Shown here: in pieces, positions 8,847 through 17,873 of the stretch
Numbering within the stretch: position 1 is the first letter of the stretch
Layout: each line of letters starts with the position of its first letter
NCBI RefSeq assembly: GCF_001042475.2
Contig: NZ_LECW02000012.1
Span: forward strand, 186,001-250,000
Direction of reading: 5' to 3'
DNA from: Bacillus glycinifermentans
GTDB taxonomy: Bacteria; Bacillota; Bacilli; Bacillales; Bacillaceae
DNA: 64,000 nucleotides
Notes under the pieces: model-generated
The model's input: only the letters and a program-made list of their open reading frames with translations
What the model was told of the DNA's origin: nothing
Database searches by the model: none
Position numbers and translations under genes: made by a program

Positions 8847-11237
8847 CTAATTACGCAAAGGTTTGCCTTTTACAAGCATATGCTGCATTCTCGCCTGGGA
8901 CATCGGTTCACCCACAAGACTCAGAAAAGCTTCTCTTTCCAGATCGAGCAAATATTCTTCGGAAACTTCCGCGCCAAATGGGACCCTTCCGCCGGCAATG
9001 ACGAACGCCAGCTTTTTCGCGATTTTCATATCATGATCCGATATCGCCCCGGACAGCTTCAATGCTTCCGCACCGAGCAGGAGCGCGGCGTAGCCGGTTT
9101 CTCCGACGACCCGGACGTTTTCCTTGACCGGAGGACGATAGCCGTTTTCATAGAGCGTCAGGACAAGCGATTTTGCATCATATAAAAGATGATCCTGGTT
9201 CATGCTGATTTGATCCTGCACCGTCAATATATTTAATTCCTTTGCTTCTTGAGCGGATGTCGACGTTTTCGCCAGCGCGATCGTTTCGAACGTGTGATTT
9301 GCCGCCTGCTGTATGTCAGCCGCTGCTCCTTTAGGAACCCCTTTGAAATGGTTCAAGTAAAGCTCTTTGTTGCCGCCTCCCCCCGGGATCAGGCCGACTC
9401 CTGTTTCTACAAGGCCCATATACGTTTCGCTCGATGCCTGTACTCGCGCAGCCGGCAGGCACAGCTCCGTTCCTCCGCCGAGCGTCATGCCGAACGGAGC
9501 GGCGACAACCGGCTTGGAGCTGTATTTTACTTTCATCATCGTTTCCTGAAACTTGCGGATGATCATATCAATTTCAACATAATTTTCATCCTGGGCTTCC
9601 ATAAGCATCATCGCCAGATTGGCCCCGACGCAGAAATTTTTGCCTTGATTGCCGATGATAAGCCCTTTATAATTGGCATCCACTTCATCGAGAGCAGCAT
9701 TCAGCATTTGGATAATATCAAAGCCGATCGCATTGCTTTTTGAATGGAATTCCAGCAGTGCGACATCATCGCCCAAATCTATTAAACTGGCGCCGCTGTT
9801 TTTCTTGATAACGCCCTTTGTCTCCTTGATGGCAGACAGATGGATGTTTTTCCTATTTTCGTGAAACGCCCGATATTCGCCGCTCTTCATATCATAGAAA
9901 AACGTTTTTCCATTTTCCCGAAGATAAAATGACTCATGCCCTTTATCGAGCATCTCTTTGACCCAATCCGCGATCTGCCAGCCGCCGGCCTCAAGCTTCT
10001 GCACCGAAGCTTTCACACCGATGCTGTCCCACATTTCAAAAGGGCCTTCAGACCAGCCGAACCCCCATTTCATCGCCTGATCGACAGCCGTTATGCTGTC
10101 GGCGATTTCGCCTGTCAGGGCTGCCGAATACACAAGGGTGGGCGCCGTTATATTCCACAGCAGGGCCCCGGCCCGGTCATCAGAGTAAACAAGCGCTTTC
10201 ATTCTTGCCCCGTATCCTTTGATTTGCTTTGCCGCTTCAAGTCCAGACGTTTTTAATTTTTTGCGTTTTCCGTATGTCATCGTCAGCGGATCGAGCTCAA
10301 AAATGTCTTTTCCTTCTTTTTTATAAAAGCCTTGTTTTGCTTTGCTGCCGATCCAGCCGTTTTCAAGCATTTTTTCAACGAACTCCGGCAGCCGGAAAAC
10401 CTCTTGTTCTTCTCCTTCAACCTGTTCGTACACGTTTTTGGCTACGTGTGAAAACGTATCAAGACCGACGACATCCAGCGTTCTGAATGTCGCGCTTTTC
10501 GGCCGTCCGATGAGAGGGCCTGTTATGGAGTCCACTTCGCCTACCGAATAGCCGCCTTTCAGCATCTCCTGAACCGTCACAAGAAGTCCGTACGTTCCGA
10601 TGCGGTTAGCGATAAAATTCGGCGTGTCTTTCGCTTCAACGACCCCTTTGCCAAGCACGTTTTCCCCGAACGTTTTCATAAACGAAAGGACGTCAGGATC
10701 GGTTTCTTCTATCGGAATGATCTCAAGCAGCTTTAAATAACGGGCCGGATTGAAAAAGTGGGTGCCCAGAAAGTGCTTTTTGAAATCGTCTGACCTTCCC
10801 TCCGCCATTTGCTTGACTGAAATTCCCGAGGTGTTGCTGCTGACGATGCTTCCTTGTTTTCTGTGCTGATCGACTTTGGCAAACACCTGTTTTTTGACGT
10901 CCAGGTTTTCAACAACGACTTCGATAATCCAGTCAGCCTCTTTTATCATTTCAAAATCGTCTTCCATGTTTCCCGTACGGATATAGCCGATGTTTTTATT
11001 GGAAGTCAGCGGAGCCGGCTTTTGCTTCAGCAGCCTTTCGGCGGCCGTTCTCGCCAGCCGGTTGCGGACGTCCGGGTCTTGAAGGGTGCGGCCTTTTTTC
11101 GCTTCTTCTTCGGTTAAATTACGCGGAACCATATCGAGCATTAACACAGGAATGCCAATGTTGGCTAAATGAGCCGCGATTCCCGATCCCATGACCCCTG
11201 ACCCTAAAACTGCGGCTTTTCGAATATGCTTGACCAT
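8847..11237 (-). CDS. fadN: 3-hydroxyacyl-CoA dehydrogenase / enoyl-CoA hydratase FadN (YusL)
   Basis: A 796-residue bifunctional beta-oxidation protein. The N-terminal Rossmann motif GSGVMGSGIAAHLAN binds NAD; the HAD domains follow to about residue 450, and a crotonase-like domain (VVAAPFGMTLGGGTELCL, near 610) occupies much of the rest. I use the ATG at 11237, preceded by GGGAGGATCATTC; the longer in-frame start at 11273 lies within the FadR operator. First gene of fadN-fadA-fadE, with the operator immediately upstream. Confidence 0.95.
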   Translation of the reverse strand: MVKHIRKAAVLGSGVMGSGIAAHLANIGIPVLMLDMVPRNLTEEEAKKGRTLQDPDVRNRLARTAAERLLKQKPAPLTSNKNIGYIRTGNMEDDFEMIKEADWIIEVVVENLDVKKQVFAKVDQHRKQGSIVSSNTSGISVKQMAEGRSDDFKKHFLGTHFFNPARYLKLLEIIPIEETDPDVLSFMKTFGENVLGKGVVEAKDTPNFIANRIGTYGLLVTVQEMLKGGYSVGEVDSITGPLIGRPKSATFRTLDVVGLDTFSHVAKNVYEQVEGEEQEVFRLPEFVEKMLENGWIGSKAKQGFYKKEGKDIFELDPLTMTYGKRKKLKTSGLEAAKQIKGYGARMKALVYSDDRAGALLWNITAPTLVYSAALTGEIADSITAVDQAMKWGFGWSEGPFEMWDSIGVKASVQKLEAGGWQIADWVKEMLDKGHESFYLRENGKTFFYDMKSGEYRAFHENRKNIHLSAIKETKGVIKKNSGASLIDLGDDVALLEFHSKSNAIGFDIIQMLNAALDEVDANYKGLIIGNQGKNFCVGANLAMMLMEAQDENYVEIDMIIRKFQETMMKVKYSSKPVVAAPFGMTLGGGTELCLPAARVQASSETYMGLVETGVGLIPGGGGNKELYLNHFKGVPKGAAADIQQAANHTFETIALAKTSTSAQEAKELNILTVQDQISMNQDHLLYDAKSLVLTLYENGYRPPVKENVRVVGETGYAALLLGAEALKLSGAISDHDMKIAKKLAFVIAGGRVPFGAEVSEEYLLDLEREAFLSLVGEPMSQARMQHMLVKGKPLRN

Positions 11238-11258
11238 GAATGATCCTCCCTCACCTTT

Positions 11259-11276
11259 TGAATGAATATTCATTCA
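11259..11276 (-). promoter_or_regulatory. FadR operator of the fadNAE operon
   Basis: The 18-bp TGAATGAATATTCATTCA is a perfect inverted repeat matching the B. subtilis FadR (YsiA) consensus. It lies between the -10 region and the fadN ribosome site, so bound FadR would block transcription; long-chain acyl-CoA relieves FadR repression. Confidence 0.92.
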
Positions 11277-11314
11277 TTTTTGCTCCAAAAAAATAAATTC
11301 CCCTGTCTCCTTCC

Positions 11315-11343
11315 ATCTTAAAAGATTTTGGAAATGAGTTCAA
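11315..11343 (-). promoter_or_regulatory. Probable SigA promoter of fadNAE
   Basis: TTGAAC (11338-11343) and TAAGAT (11315-11320) on the minus strand are spaced by 17 bp, placing the start site about 35 bp upstream of the FadR box. Confidence 0.7.
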
Positions 11344-11446
11344 TAGTCTTGATGGAAAATGTCAGAAATTTTTTATAGTGAGGGTAACTCAGTGCCTTAC
11401 ATGTTTTACCGCTTTTAGGACACGCTTATACAGAGGAGGTGAAGGC

Positions 11447-11608
11447 ATGGTACGCGAAAGAAAGAATCCTTCTTCTGCCGCAGTCAGCGCCGCCAGCATG
11501 AAAGGAAGCGCAGGACCCGATTACAAAAAAGAAGACGCGGGCGGCAAACGGACGAGTCAGAACCAGCAGTACAAAAAACATCATATGGATGGTCCGGAAG
11601 AACATTAA
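11447..11608 (+). CDS. yuzL: Small YuzL-family protein
   Basis: A 53-residue hydrophilic protein (MVRERKNPSSAAVSAASMKG start) that resembles the YuzL family, small proteins of Bacillus associated by context with spore genes. It is rich in Ala, Ser, Lys and Gly, with no membrane segment or cysteine. The ATG at 11447 follows a strong GAGGAGGTGAAGGC site; the upstream in-frame ATG at 11378 has no ribosome site. It precedes two coat-type genes in the same direction. Exact function is unknown. Confidence 0.8.
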   Translation: MVRERKNPSSAAVSAASMKGSAGPDYKKEDAGGKRTSQNQQYKKHHMDGPEEH

Positions 11609-11636
11609 AATCGATATTTTAAAAGGAGGCTTCAAT

Positions 11637-11888
11637 ATGCAGAATCAGCAGGGAACGGCAGCACCGCCGCCCGTAATTTCGACGAAGGATCATTTGTATT
11701 TGCAGGACATGCTGAACTGGAACTTGCTTGCGATGAAAAAAGCTCATTTTATGGCGGGGCAGTGTCAGGATCAGTCGCTCAAAGCAGAGCTTGATCGTGT
11801 CGGTCAAATGCACCACAGCCACTACAACGCGATCCTGAACCACCTTCGTCAAGGGCAAAACGAGAATCCGTCAGGGTATATGCAATAG
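11637..11888 (+). CDS. Small spore coat-associated (CotF-like) protein
   Basis: An 83-residue helical protein (STKDHLYLQDMLNWNLLAMK core) that looks like a short version of the ferritin-like CotF/YusN family. It is rich in Gln, His and Met with a Pro-rich N terminus. The start at 11637 has an AAAAGGAGG site 7 nt upstream. It sits between yuzL and the yusN-like gene with short gaps, so the three are probably one sporulation unit. Coat localisation is inferred from family resemblance only. Confidence 0.75.
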   Translation: MQNQQGTAAPPPVISTKDHLYLQDMLNWNLLAMKKAHFMAGQCQDQSLKAELDRVGQMHHSHYNAILNHLRQGQNENPSGYMQ

Positions 11889-11899
11889 GAGGGGCAAAC

Positions 11900-12241
11900 A
11901 TGAACCAGCAAAACCAGCAGAAAATCGGCAACCAGGAAACACCGGTTCCAAAAACGAGTGCAATGAATGACAGGGATTTTGTCAATGAGTTGTTGACAAC
12001 CGAAAAATATATCACTTCCGCATACTCCACAGCGTTGAATGAGCTTAGCCATGAGTCGCTTTATAAGGGAATCCAGACCCTTTTCAATGAAGCGCAAAAC
12101 GCGCAGCGGAGATTATACGAGGTCATGTTTCAAAACGGCTGGTACAAAGTGGAGGCGGAAGACGGGCAAAAGATCCAGCAGACATACCAGCAGTTTCAAG
12201 CAGATCTGCAAAGCCAGTCGCCTTATCAGCAAAGCCAATAA
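11900..12241 (+). CDS. yusN: CotF-family spore coat protein YusN
   Basis: A 113-residue protein. The middle part (MNDRDFVNELLTTEKYITSA, then LSHESLYKGIQTLFNEAQNAQRRLYEVMFQNGWY broken into two helices) is the coat-F pattern; both ends are Gln-rich and probably disordered. Members of the family are spore coat components made in the mother cell. It follows the preceding small gene by 11 bp with a GGAGGGGC site. It ends at a bidirectional terminator facing yusU. Confidence 0.85.
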   Translation: MNQQNQQKIGNQETPVPKTSAMNDRDFVNELLTTEKYITSAYSTALNELSHESLYKGIQTLFNEAQNAQRRLYEVMFQNGWYKVEAEDGQKIQQTYQQFQADLQSQSPYQQSQ

Positions 12242-12275
12242 GCAGAGATCCCGGGAGATTTCTCTGCTTATTTTT
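12240..12275. terminator. Bidirectional terminator between yusN and yusU
   Basis: The stem AAGCAGAGA / TCTCTGCTT is followed by TATTTTT on the plus strand. It overlaps the stop codon of the convergent yusU gene. Confidence 0.8.
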
Positions 12276-12519
12276 CCCGATTGGCGCGATGCGCTTCATT
12301 CATGTTTTTGATGCTTTGGATTACTTCTTTTATCCCCTGCTTTGCATCCGGATATGCTTGATTCCAATGCTTTGCAAGCGGGGGCATGCTTTTTGCGATA
12401 TGCGTATAAATGATCCACATCTTCACCTGCTCCTGAAGCTCTTCATCCGTCTCTCCTAAAAGCAGCTCCGTATATTTTTCGACCAGTCCGTCAAGCTGCT
12501 CCTGAAGCTTCTGCTCCAT
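12268..12519 (-). CDS. yusU: YusU-like protein (DUF2573 type)
   Basis: An 83-residue helical cytoplasmic protein ([20 protein letters not shown], then KMWIIYTHIAKSMPPLAKHW) resembling B. subtilis YusU; function unknown. The start codons ATG at 12522 and 12519 overlap the TGA stop of the upstream FhuF-like gene and share an AAAGGGTG site, so the genes are translationally coupled. Its place at the end of a siderophore-uptake operon suggests a link to iron, but nothing in the sequence shows it directly. Confidence 0.78.
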   Translation of the reverse strand: MEQKLQEQLDGLVEKYTELLLGETDEELQEQVKMWIIYTHIAKSMPPLAKHWNQAYPDAKQGIKEVIQSIKNMNEAHRANREK

Positions 12520-13265
12520 CATGACACCCTTTCTTTTTGCTTTTTTCTCGGGCATGTACTGCAGGTTACGCCGCTTTTGTCCGTTACATAATACAAGCAG
12601 CAGGTTGAGCGGGTCTGTTCCGCGTCTTGCCCCTGATAAAACTTAGCAAGCGGATTTTCACATACGTCTGCTCCAAAAAGGTCCGGCTCTGCTTCATACA
12701 ATATGTAACAAAAATCCTGTTCCGCCTGTTTTTTCAGCGCCGGATCCGTTATCTCCGTCTGCAATGTTTCATACATCCAAAACAGATAAACCGCAATATT
12801 TTCCCAGAGAATCTTTTTTGAAATCGAGCATGCCTGAAAACAGGCGGTTATCAGCTTATCCACATGATGTTTGAAAACGTCTTCCGTCAGTTTTTCAAAC
12901 TCCTGCCTGCGGTTTTCTTGAACGACTTCCGCTTCCTGTTCAAAATAAAACGACGGCGCCCATCCTTGGCCGCCGTCGTCAATTTCCCATGACATCAAGG
13001 AAGGATCAGCCGGCAAACGTTTTCCGCAAGCGGTAAAAAGGTAAAAATGAAGCGCCGTCATCATCCCGCAGCGTCTCATCATTAAAGAAGCGGCGACTTT
13101 CTCATTCGGAGCGTTGAGCCCGCCTTTAATCTCCCCCAGATACCGCTTTAAAAAACCGGCATGTAAAAGCTGTGCGCCTTTTACAGACAATAAGGAGCCG
13201 GTCCGCTTCGTTCCGAGGCCGAAACGAAGCAAAGACTCAAGCTCCTTTTCTGTTAAATTAAGCAT
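12519..13265 (-). CDS. FhuF-like ferric-siderophore reductase
   Basis: A 248-residue protein of the FhuF/IucA-C-like ferric reductase family. The diagnostic C-terminal cluster site C-C-x10-C-x2-C ([18 protein letters not shown], near residues 223-240) would hold a [2Fe-2S] centre used to reduce Fe(III) in hydroxamate siderophores in the cytosol. Its ATG overlaps the last codons of the ABC ATPase gene (8 bp), so it belongs to the same uptake operon. This fits release of iron from the siderophore imported by the neighbouring transporter. The B. subtilis segment around yusV lacks this gene as far as I recall. Confidence 0.85.
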   Translation of the reverse strand: MLNLTEKELESLLRFGLGTKRTGSLLSVKGAQLLHAGFLKRYLGEIKGGLNAPNEKVAASLMMRRCGMMTALHFYLFTACGKRLPADPSLMSWEIDDGGQGWAPSFYFEQEAEVVQENRRQEFEKLTEDVFKHHVDKLITACFQACSISKKILWENIAVYLFWMYETLQTEITDPALKKQAEQDFCYILYEAEPDLFGADVCENPLAKFYQGQDAEQTRSTCCLYYVTDKSGVTCSTCPRKKQKERVS

Positions 13266-14076
13266 GGGACTCAACCACCCGCTGGACGATGCATCTTCCC
13301 CTGCCGTACGGAATGCAGTGCGGCGTTCCGAAAAGCGGGTCTCTCGTCACTTCGCAGTCCATTTCAAATACATCCTGCACAAGCTGGCAGTTGATGATCG
13401 ATTCAGGCCTGCCTTCCGCGTAGATCTGCTTATTCTTGATGGCCACCAAATGATGAGCATAGCGGCAGGCGAGGTTCAAATCATGGAGCACCATCACAAT
13501 TGTGCGCTTTTCGGTTTCATTTAATTCAAAAAGCAGGTCAAGAATTTCGATTTGATGGGTCATATCCAGATATGTCGTCGGTTCGTCCAGCAAAATGATG
13601 TCCGTCTCCTGGGCGAGCGTCATCGCGATCCAGGCGCGCTGGCGCTGGCCGCCTGACAACGAATCGACCGTGCGCTCTGCGAGCTCTTCCATTCTTGTCG
13701 CTTTTAAGGCTTTATTAACGGCTTCTTCATCTTCTGCCGACCATTGCTTCAGCCAGTTTTGGTAAGGATATCTTCCCTGTTTGACGAGCTGGAGAACCGT
13801 CAAGCCTTCCGGAGCGGCGGGTCCTTGAGGAAGAATGGCCAGCTCTTTCGCGACCTCTTTTGTCGGAAGCTTGGCGATCGATTTTCCCTCCAGCAGCACG
13901 GAACCGCCTTTTGGCTTCATCAAACGCGCGAGAGACCGAAGGAGAGTTGATTTACCGCAGCCGTTGCTGCCGATAAATACAGTGATTTCACCTTTTGGGA
14001 TCGTTAAGTTTAACTCATCAATAATGATCGTTTCTCCATAACCTAAGCTTAACGTTTCTGTCGAAATGGCACTCAT
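13258..14076 (-). CDS. yusV: Iron-siderophore ABC transporter ATP-binding protein YusV
   Basis: A 272-residue FecE/FhuC-type ATPase. Visible: Walker [14 protein letters not shown] (near residue 38), signature [17 protein letters not shown] (near 142), Walker [13 protein letters not shown] and the switch His in VMVLHDLN. In B. subtilis YusV energises several siderophore permeases (FeuBC and YfiZ-YfhA) although it is encoded alone; here it is adjacent to its likely YfiZ/YfhA-type permeases. 17-bp gap after the permease gene; overlaps the reductase gene downstream. Confidence 0.93.
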   Translation of the reverse strand: MSAISTETLSLGYGETIIIDELNLTIPKGEITVFIGSNGCGKSTLLRSLARLMKPKGGSVLLEGKSIAKLPTKEVAKELAILPQGPAAPEGLTVLQLVKQGRYPYQNWLKQWSAEDEEAVNKALKATRMEELAERTVDSLSGGQRQRAWIAMTLAQETDIILLDEPTTYLDMTHQIEILDLLFELNETEKRTIVMVLHDLNLACRYAHHLVAIKNKQIYAEGRPESIINCQLVQDVFEMDCEVTRDPLFGTPHCIPYGRGRCIVQRVVESHA

Positions 14077-14093
14077 AAATGAAATCTCTCCTT

Positions 14094-15149
14094 TTATTGG
14101 TTTCTGCTTTTATACAGCAAGTAGATAAAGTAAGGGGCGCCGATCGCGGCTGTGAATACGCCGGCTGGGACTTCAACGGGAGAAAACAGCGTTCTGCCGA
14201 TGATATCAGCCGTCAGCACGAGCAATCCGCCGATCAGCGATGCGACCGGCAGGAGGGCGCCGAATGAAGAGCCGACAAGCCGTCTTGCGATATGAGGCGC
14301 CATCAGGCCGACAAATCCGACGGTTCCGGCAAAAGCGACAGCAATTCCGGCAAGAGCGGTGCTGAGTAGAAGGAGCAGGAAGCGGTTCCGCTGAACGGAG
14401 CTCCCCGCACCCGTCGCCAATTCTTCCCCGAGCGTCTGAATGTTGACGCTTCTGGAAGCTGCGGCGCACACCAGCAAAAGAATGAACGCCGTCGGGATTA
14501 AAATGTACACATCCTGCCAGTTCGATCCATATACTGATCCGGTAATCCAAACATTTGCCTGCGATATTCTGTATATCGGACCTTTCATCATAAACAGCGT
14601 CGTCAAAGACTGGGCCAGCATCGAAAAACCGATGCCGATCAATATAAGCCGAAAAGTCGAGGCGCCGTTTTTATAAGACAGAAAATAAACGAGCATTCCC
14701 GCCAAAGCCGCCCCGATAAACGCGGCGACAGGAAGCCAGCCGATGCTGACGGTCAGCGCGCCAGTGCCGTCGGAAAACAGCATGAGAAACAAGACAACGG
14801 CAACAGCTGCTCCGCCGGTCACGCCGATAACGTCGGGCGACGCGAGCGGGTTGCGGATCAGCCCTTGAAGGACGGCACCGGATGCAGCCAGACAGATTCC
14901 CGCAAACAAGGCGACCAAAATCCTCGGCATCCTGAATGACATAATAATCAGCTCATCCGCAGGATCACCGATGCCAAAAAACGTCCGCATGACGGTGCCC
15001 GGTGATATAAACCGTTCGCCGACACCTGCGCTGACTACGACGGCAAACACGGTAACCAGCAATAAGACGATGAGTGAAAACAGCGCTTTTTGGCCGATCA
15101 AAAAGGAAACGCCGCCTTTTCCGATCCGAAGTGTACGATAATTTTTCAA
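14094..15149 (-). CDS. yfhA: Siderophore ABC transporter permease (YfhA-like, FecCD family)
   Basis: A 351-residue FecCD permease with about nine to ten hydrophobic segments. The conserved [20 protein letters not shown] stretch and the C-terminal [19 protein letters not shown] segment (the EAA-like coupling loop) are present. It overlaps the upstream permease gene by 4 bp (ATGA), and the two form the membrane channel. By context and pairing it resembles YfhA, the partner of YfiZ in schizokinen/arthrobactin uptake. The assignment to that siderophore is by homology, not shown by the sequence. Confidence 0.88.
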   Translation of the reverse strand: MKNYRTLRIGKGGVSFLIGQKALFSLIVLLLVTVFAVVVSAGVGERFISPGTVMRTFFGIGDPADELIIMSFRMPRILVALFAGICLAASGAVLQGLIRNPLASPDVIGVTGGAAVAVVLFLMLFSDGTGALTVSIGWLPVAAFIGAALAGMLVYFLSYKNGASTFRLILIGIGFSMLAQSLTTLFMMKGPIYRISQANVWITGSVYGSNWQDVYILIPTAFILLLVCAAASRSVNIQTLGEELATGAGSSVQRNRFLLLLLSTALAGIAVAFAGTVGFVGLMAPHIARRLVGSSFGALLPVASLIGGLLVLTADIIGRTLFSPVEVPAGVFTAAIGAPYFIYLLYKSRNQ

Positions 15150-16147
15150 TGTTGGAACCCCCTTCTCGCTATGTACACAAAAATGGGGATTCCAATGATT
15201 GAAGTCATGACACCGACCGGCACCTCTTCAGGCATGATCAGATACCTCGCGCCGATATCGGCGGCGACGAGCAAAATCGCACCCAGCACGGCGCAATAAG
15301 GAAGCACCCAGCGATGGTCCTGGCCGACGATGTATTTCGCAAAATGCGGAATCACAATGCCGATAAAGCCGATCGGTCCGGCAACCGCCACCGATCCGCC
15401 GGCAAGCAGAATGACGGACAGCGCCATCAGCGCTTTGACCAGCCACGTCTTTTGCCCGAGGCTTTTGGCCACGTCCTCTCCCATCGTCAAAATATTAATC
15501 TTGGAACCCAGCAAAAAACTGATCATGAACGCCGGCACGATATACGGCAGGACAGAGGTCAGCAGACTGAGGCTGCGTCCTTGCACAGATCCCGCGAGCC
15601 AAAAGATCGCCTGTTCTAAAGCCGCTTCATTGACGGACAGCATTCCCTGCGTCAATGAAGAAAACAATGCCGTCATTGCCGCTCCGGCAAGGGTCAGCTT
15701 CACAGGAGTCAATCCTTCCCTTCCGAGTGAGCCGATAAAATAGACGGCTGAAGCAGCAAAAGCGGCGCCAAAAAACGAAATCCACGCTATCGCCTGAAGC
15801 GAACCGACATGAAAGAAAAACAGAGCGCCGACCACGAAAAAGCCGGCTCCGCCGTTTATGCCGAATATCCCGGGAGATGCAAGGGGATTTTTCGTCATCG
15901 CCTGCATCAAAGCCCCGGCAACGCCGAGAGAAGCGCCTACAACTGCGGCGATCAGGGCGCGCGGCAAACGCACGTTTTGTATAACAAGGTGCTCGTTTGA
16001 ACCGTTAAAATCGGTGAACGCTTTGTAGGCCGTCGTCCAGGACGTATTGGTATAGCCGTAGACGATGCTTAAGCAAACGGCGGCAATTAAAATCAAAATG
16101 AAAGCTAGTAGTGCGATCGTTCTATATCTATTTGTCGTAAAGAGCAT
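15146..16147 (-). CDS. yfiZ: Siderophore ABC transporter permease (YfiZ-like, FecCD family)
   Basis: A 333-residue FecCD permease with MQAMTKNPLASPGIFGINGG and GPIGFIGIVIPHFAKYIVG as family landmarks and about nine membrane segments. First gene of the minus-strand operon yfiZ-yfhA-yusV-reductase-yusU. The start at 16147 has an AGTAGGAG site. Divergent from the binding-protein gene, with two Fur-type boxes in between, so the unit should be induced under iron limitation. Confidence 0.88.
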   Translation of the reverse strand: MLFTTNRYRTIALLAFILILIAAVCLSIVYGYTNTSWTTAYKAFTDFNGSNEHLVIQNVRLPRALIAAVVGASLGVAGALMQAMTKNPLASPGIFGINGGAGFFVVGALFFFHVGSLQAIAWISFFGAAFAASAVYFIGSLGREGLTPVKLTLAGAAMTALFSSLTQGMLSVNEAALEQAIFWLAGSVQGRSLSLLTSVLPYIVPAFMISFLLGSKINILTMGEDVAKSLGQKTWLVKALMALSVILLAGGSVAVAGPIGFIGIVIPHFAKYIVGQDHRWVLPYCAVLGAILLVAADIGARYLIMPEEVPVGVMTSIIGIPIFVYIARRGFQH

Positions 16148-16208
16148 ATTTCAATTCTCCTACTTTAACTCCACATCTACTCATTATTGTATCAGATTAC
16201 ACTGATCT

Positions 16209-16223
16209 TGAAAATCATTTTCA
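16209..16223. promoter_or_regulatory. Fur box 1 in the yfiY/yfiZ divergent region
   Basis: TGAAAATCATTTTCA is a perfect 7-1-7 inverted repeat close to the Fur consensus TGATAATNATTATCA. It lies on the yfiZ side of the divergent region, just upstream of the -35 of the binding-protein promoter. Confidence 0.88.
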
Positions 16224-16231
16224 ATTAACAA

Positions 16232-16260
16232 TTGACAAAATTCTTGGACAAAATTAAGAT
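16232..16260 (+). promoter_or_regulatory. SigA promoter of the yfiY-like gene
   Basis: TTGACA (16232-16237) and TAAGAT (16255-16260) are spaced by 17 bp and are flanked by the two Fur boxes. Confidence 0.82.
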
Positions 16261-16265
16261 CAGAA

Positions 16266-16280
16266 TGAAAATGATTTTCA
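16266..16280. promoter_or_regulatory. Fur box 2 in the yfiY/yfiZ divergent region
   Basis: TGAAAATGATTTTCA, a perfect 7-1-7 inverted repeat directly downstream of the -10, at the transcription start. Occupancy would block the promoter. Confidence 0.9.
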
Positions 16281-16297
16281 CTCTAAGGAGGACGCAC

Positions 16298-17275
16298 ATG
16301 AAAAAGTGGTTAATGATTGGATTCATCTCTATGTTAACGCTTTCAACCCTTGCTGCATGCAGCGGCGGCAATCAAAACGGCTCGTCAGGCGGTAAAAGCA
16401 AGGATACGATAACCGTAAAACACGCGATGGGCACTGAGACTAAAGTTCCGGCTAATCCCAAAAGGGTCGTCGTACTGACAAACGAAGGAACGGAAGCGCT
16501 GCTGGAACTCGGGATTAAGCCGGTCGGCGCGGTCAAATCGTGGACGGGCGATCCATGGTACAGCCATATCAAAGATGAGATGAAAGGCGTTAAAGAAGTC
16601 GGACTCGAAGGCGAGCCGAATATCGAAGCGATCGCCGAACTGAAGCCTGATTTAATCATCGGGAATAAAATGAGGCAGGAAAAAATATATGACAAGCTGA
16701 GCCAAATCGCACCTACGGTTTTCTCCGAAACGCTCCGCGGCGAATGGAAAGACAACTTCTCGCTCTATGCGAAAGCGGTCAACAAAGAGGCTAAAGGAAA
16801 AGAAGTGTTACAGGACTTTGATAAACGCGTCAGCGACTTAAGCGAAAAGCTCGGCGACAAGAAAAAGAAACGGGTTTCCGTCATCAGATTTATGGCCGGC
16901 CAATCGAGGATTTATTATGAAGACTCATTCCCGGGAATCATTTTGAAACAGCTTGGCTTCGATTTCCCGGACAAGCAGAAAAAGCTGTTTGAAAAGCAAA
17001 AAGACAAATTTGCTTTTATGACGGAAAGCAAAGAATCGATTCCGGAAATGGACGGGGATGTCCTGTTTTACTTCACATATCAGCCGGCTGAAAGCAAAAA
17101 AGATGCGCTCACATGGCAACACGATTGGACAAGCGATCCGCTTTGGAAAAAGCTGAATGCCGTTAAATCCGGAAATGCGCACGAAGTCGATGACGCCATC
17201 TGGACGACGGCCGGCGGCGTAAAAGCGGCAAACCTGTTTCTCAATGACATCGAAACATATTTTCTCAAATCATAA
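16298..17275 (+). CDS. yfiY: Siderophore-binding lipoprotein (YfiY-like)
   Basis: A 325-residue periplasmic-binding-protein-like lipoprotein of the FepB/BtuF fold. Signal peptide with lipobox L-A-A-C (cysteine near residue 21), then VPANPKRVVVLTNEGTEALL, the opening of the ligand-binding lobe. Start at 16298 is chosen because AAGGAGG lies 7 nt upstream; the longer frame from 16232 would begin inside the -35. It presents a hydroxamate siderophore to the divergently encoded YfiZ-YfhA-YusV transporter, and its promoter is bracketed by Fur boxes. Confidence 0.9.
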   Translation: MKKWLMIGFISMLTLSTLAACSGGNQNGSSGGKSKDTITVKHAMGTETKVPANPKRVVVLTNEGTEALLELGIKPVGAVKSWTGDPWYSHIKDEMKGVKEVGLEGEPNIEAIAELKPDLIIGNKMRQEKIYDKLSQIAPTVFSETLRGEWKDNFSLYAKAVNKEAKGKEVLQDFDKRVSDLSEKLGDKKKKRVSVIRFMAGQSRIYYEDSFPGIILKQLGFDFPDKQKKLFEKQKDKFAFMTESKESIPEMDGDVLFYFTYQPAESKKDALTWQHDWTSDPLWKKLNAVKSGNAHEVDDAIWTTAGGVKAANLFLNDIETYFLKS

Positions 17276-17309
17276 AGACACTCACTGCCAAACTGCGAAT
17301 GCAAACTAA

Positions 17310-17344
17310 AAAGGAGCATCCCTCATAAGAGAGGGTGCTCCTTT
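17310..17344. terminator. Bidirectional terminator between yfiY and yusW
   Basis: Stem AAAGGAGCATCCCTC / GAGGGTGCTCCTTT with a 5-nt loop. It ends the yfiY-like transcript and also covers the 3' end of the convergent yusW gene. Confidence 0.85.
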
Positions 17345-17792
17345 ACGATTTACCGATATATACTTTTGACGTTCCATCTGGCCATGTCACCCTCAGCTGA
17401 AACCGGTCGTATCCTTTATCTAGATTAAATGCCTCAAGTACATTGCAAATGACTGCCGATTCTTTTTCAGATTTGGACACCGGGAGTTCGCTTAACACCA
17501 TTTTCATTTCATTTAACGCTTCTTCCCCTTCACGGTCCGCATCATTCAATTTGTCTTTGATTTCAGCTTCTTCATGCTCCTTTTTCTGGTATCTTGCTTC
17601 AAATGTATTGTGTTTTCCGTCCCCATAGTTTACCTTCAGCGCAAACAAATCGAACGGTACGCTTTTTACATCTGAAACGGGCGCATCCTCTATAGCCGCC
17701 TTCCGGCCTTCCGGATATGTCCCGGGCGCCGCCTGGCAGCCGTTTAGCAAAACGATGAGCACAGCAATCGAGGCCATCCGACATACGTTCAT
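17343..17792 (-). CDS. yusW: YusW-like lipoprotein
   Basis: A 149-residue secreted protein. The N terminus has a hydrophobic segment ending in L-N-G-C (cysteine at residue 19), a lipobox, so membrane anchoring outside the cell is expected. The mature part is charged, with a Lys/Glu-rich middle (EARYQKKEHEEAEIKDKL) and a beta-rich end. It resembles B. subtilis YusW in size and location; function unknown. Convergent with the siderophore-binding gene. Confidence 0.78.
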   Translation of the reverse strand: MNVCRMASIAVLIVLLNGCQAAPGTYPEGRKAAIEDAPVSDVKSVPFDLFALKVNYGDGKHNTFEARYQKKEHEEAEIKDKLNDADREGEEALNEMKMVLSELPVSKSEKESAVICNVLEAFNLDKGYDRFQLRVTWPDGTSKVYIGKS

Positions 17793-17873
17793 ACAGTTTC
17801 ATCTCCTATATGCACATTATTCTTAGGTATATCCACGTTTGCTGTAACTCATTCAATAAGAGGATGACTCTTT

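Noticed and set aside
11378..11446. Upstream ATG extension of yuzL
   Set aside because: No ribosome site at 11378 and the consensus GAGGAGGTG precedes 11447.
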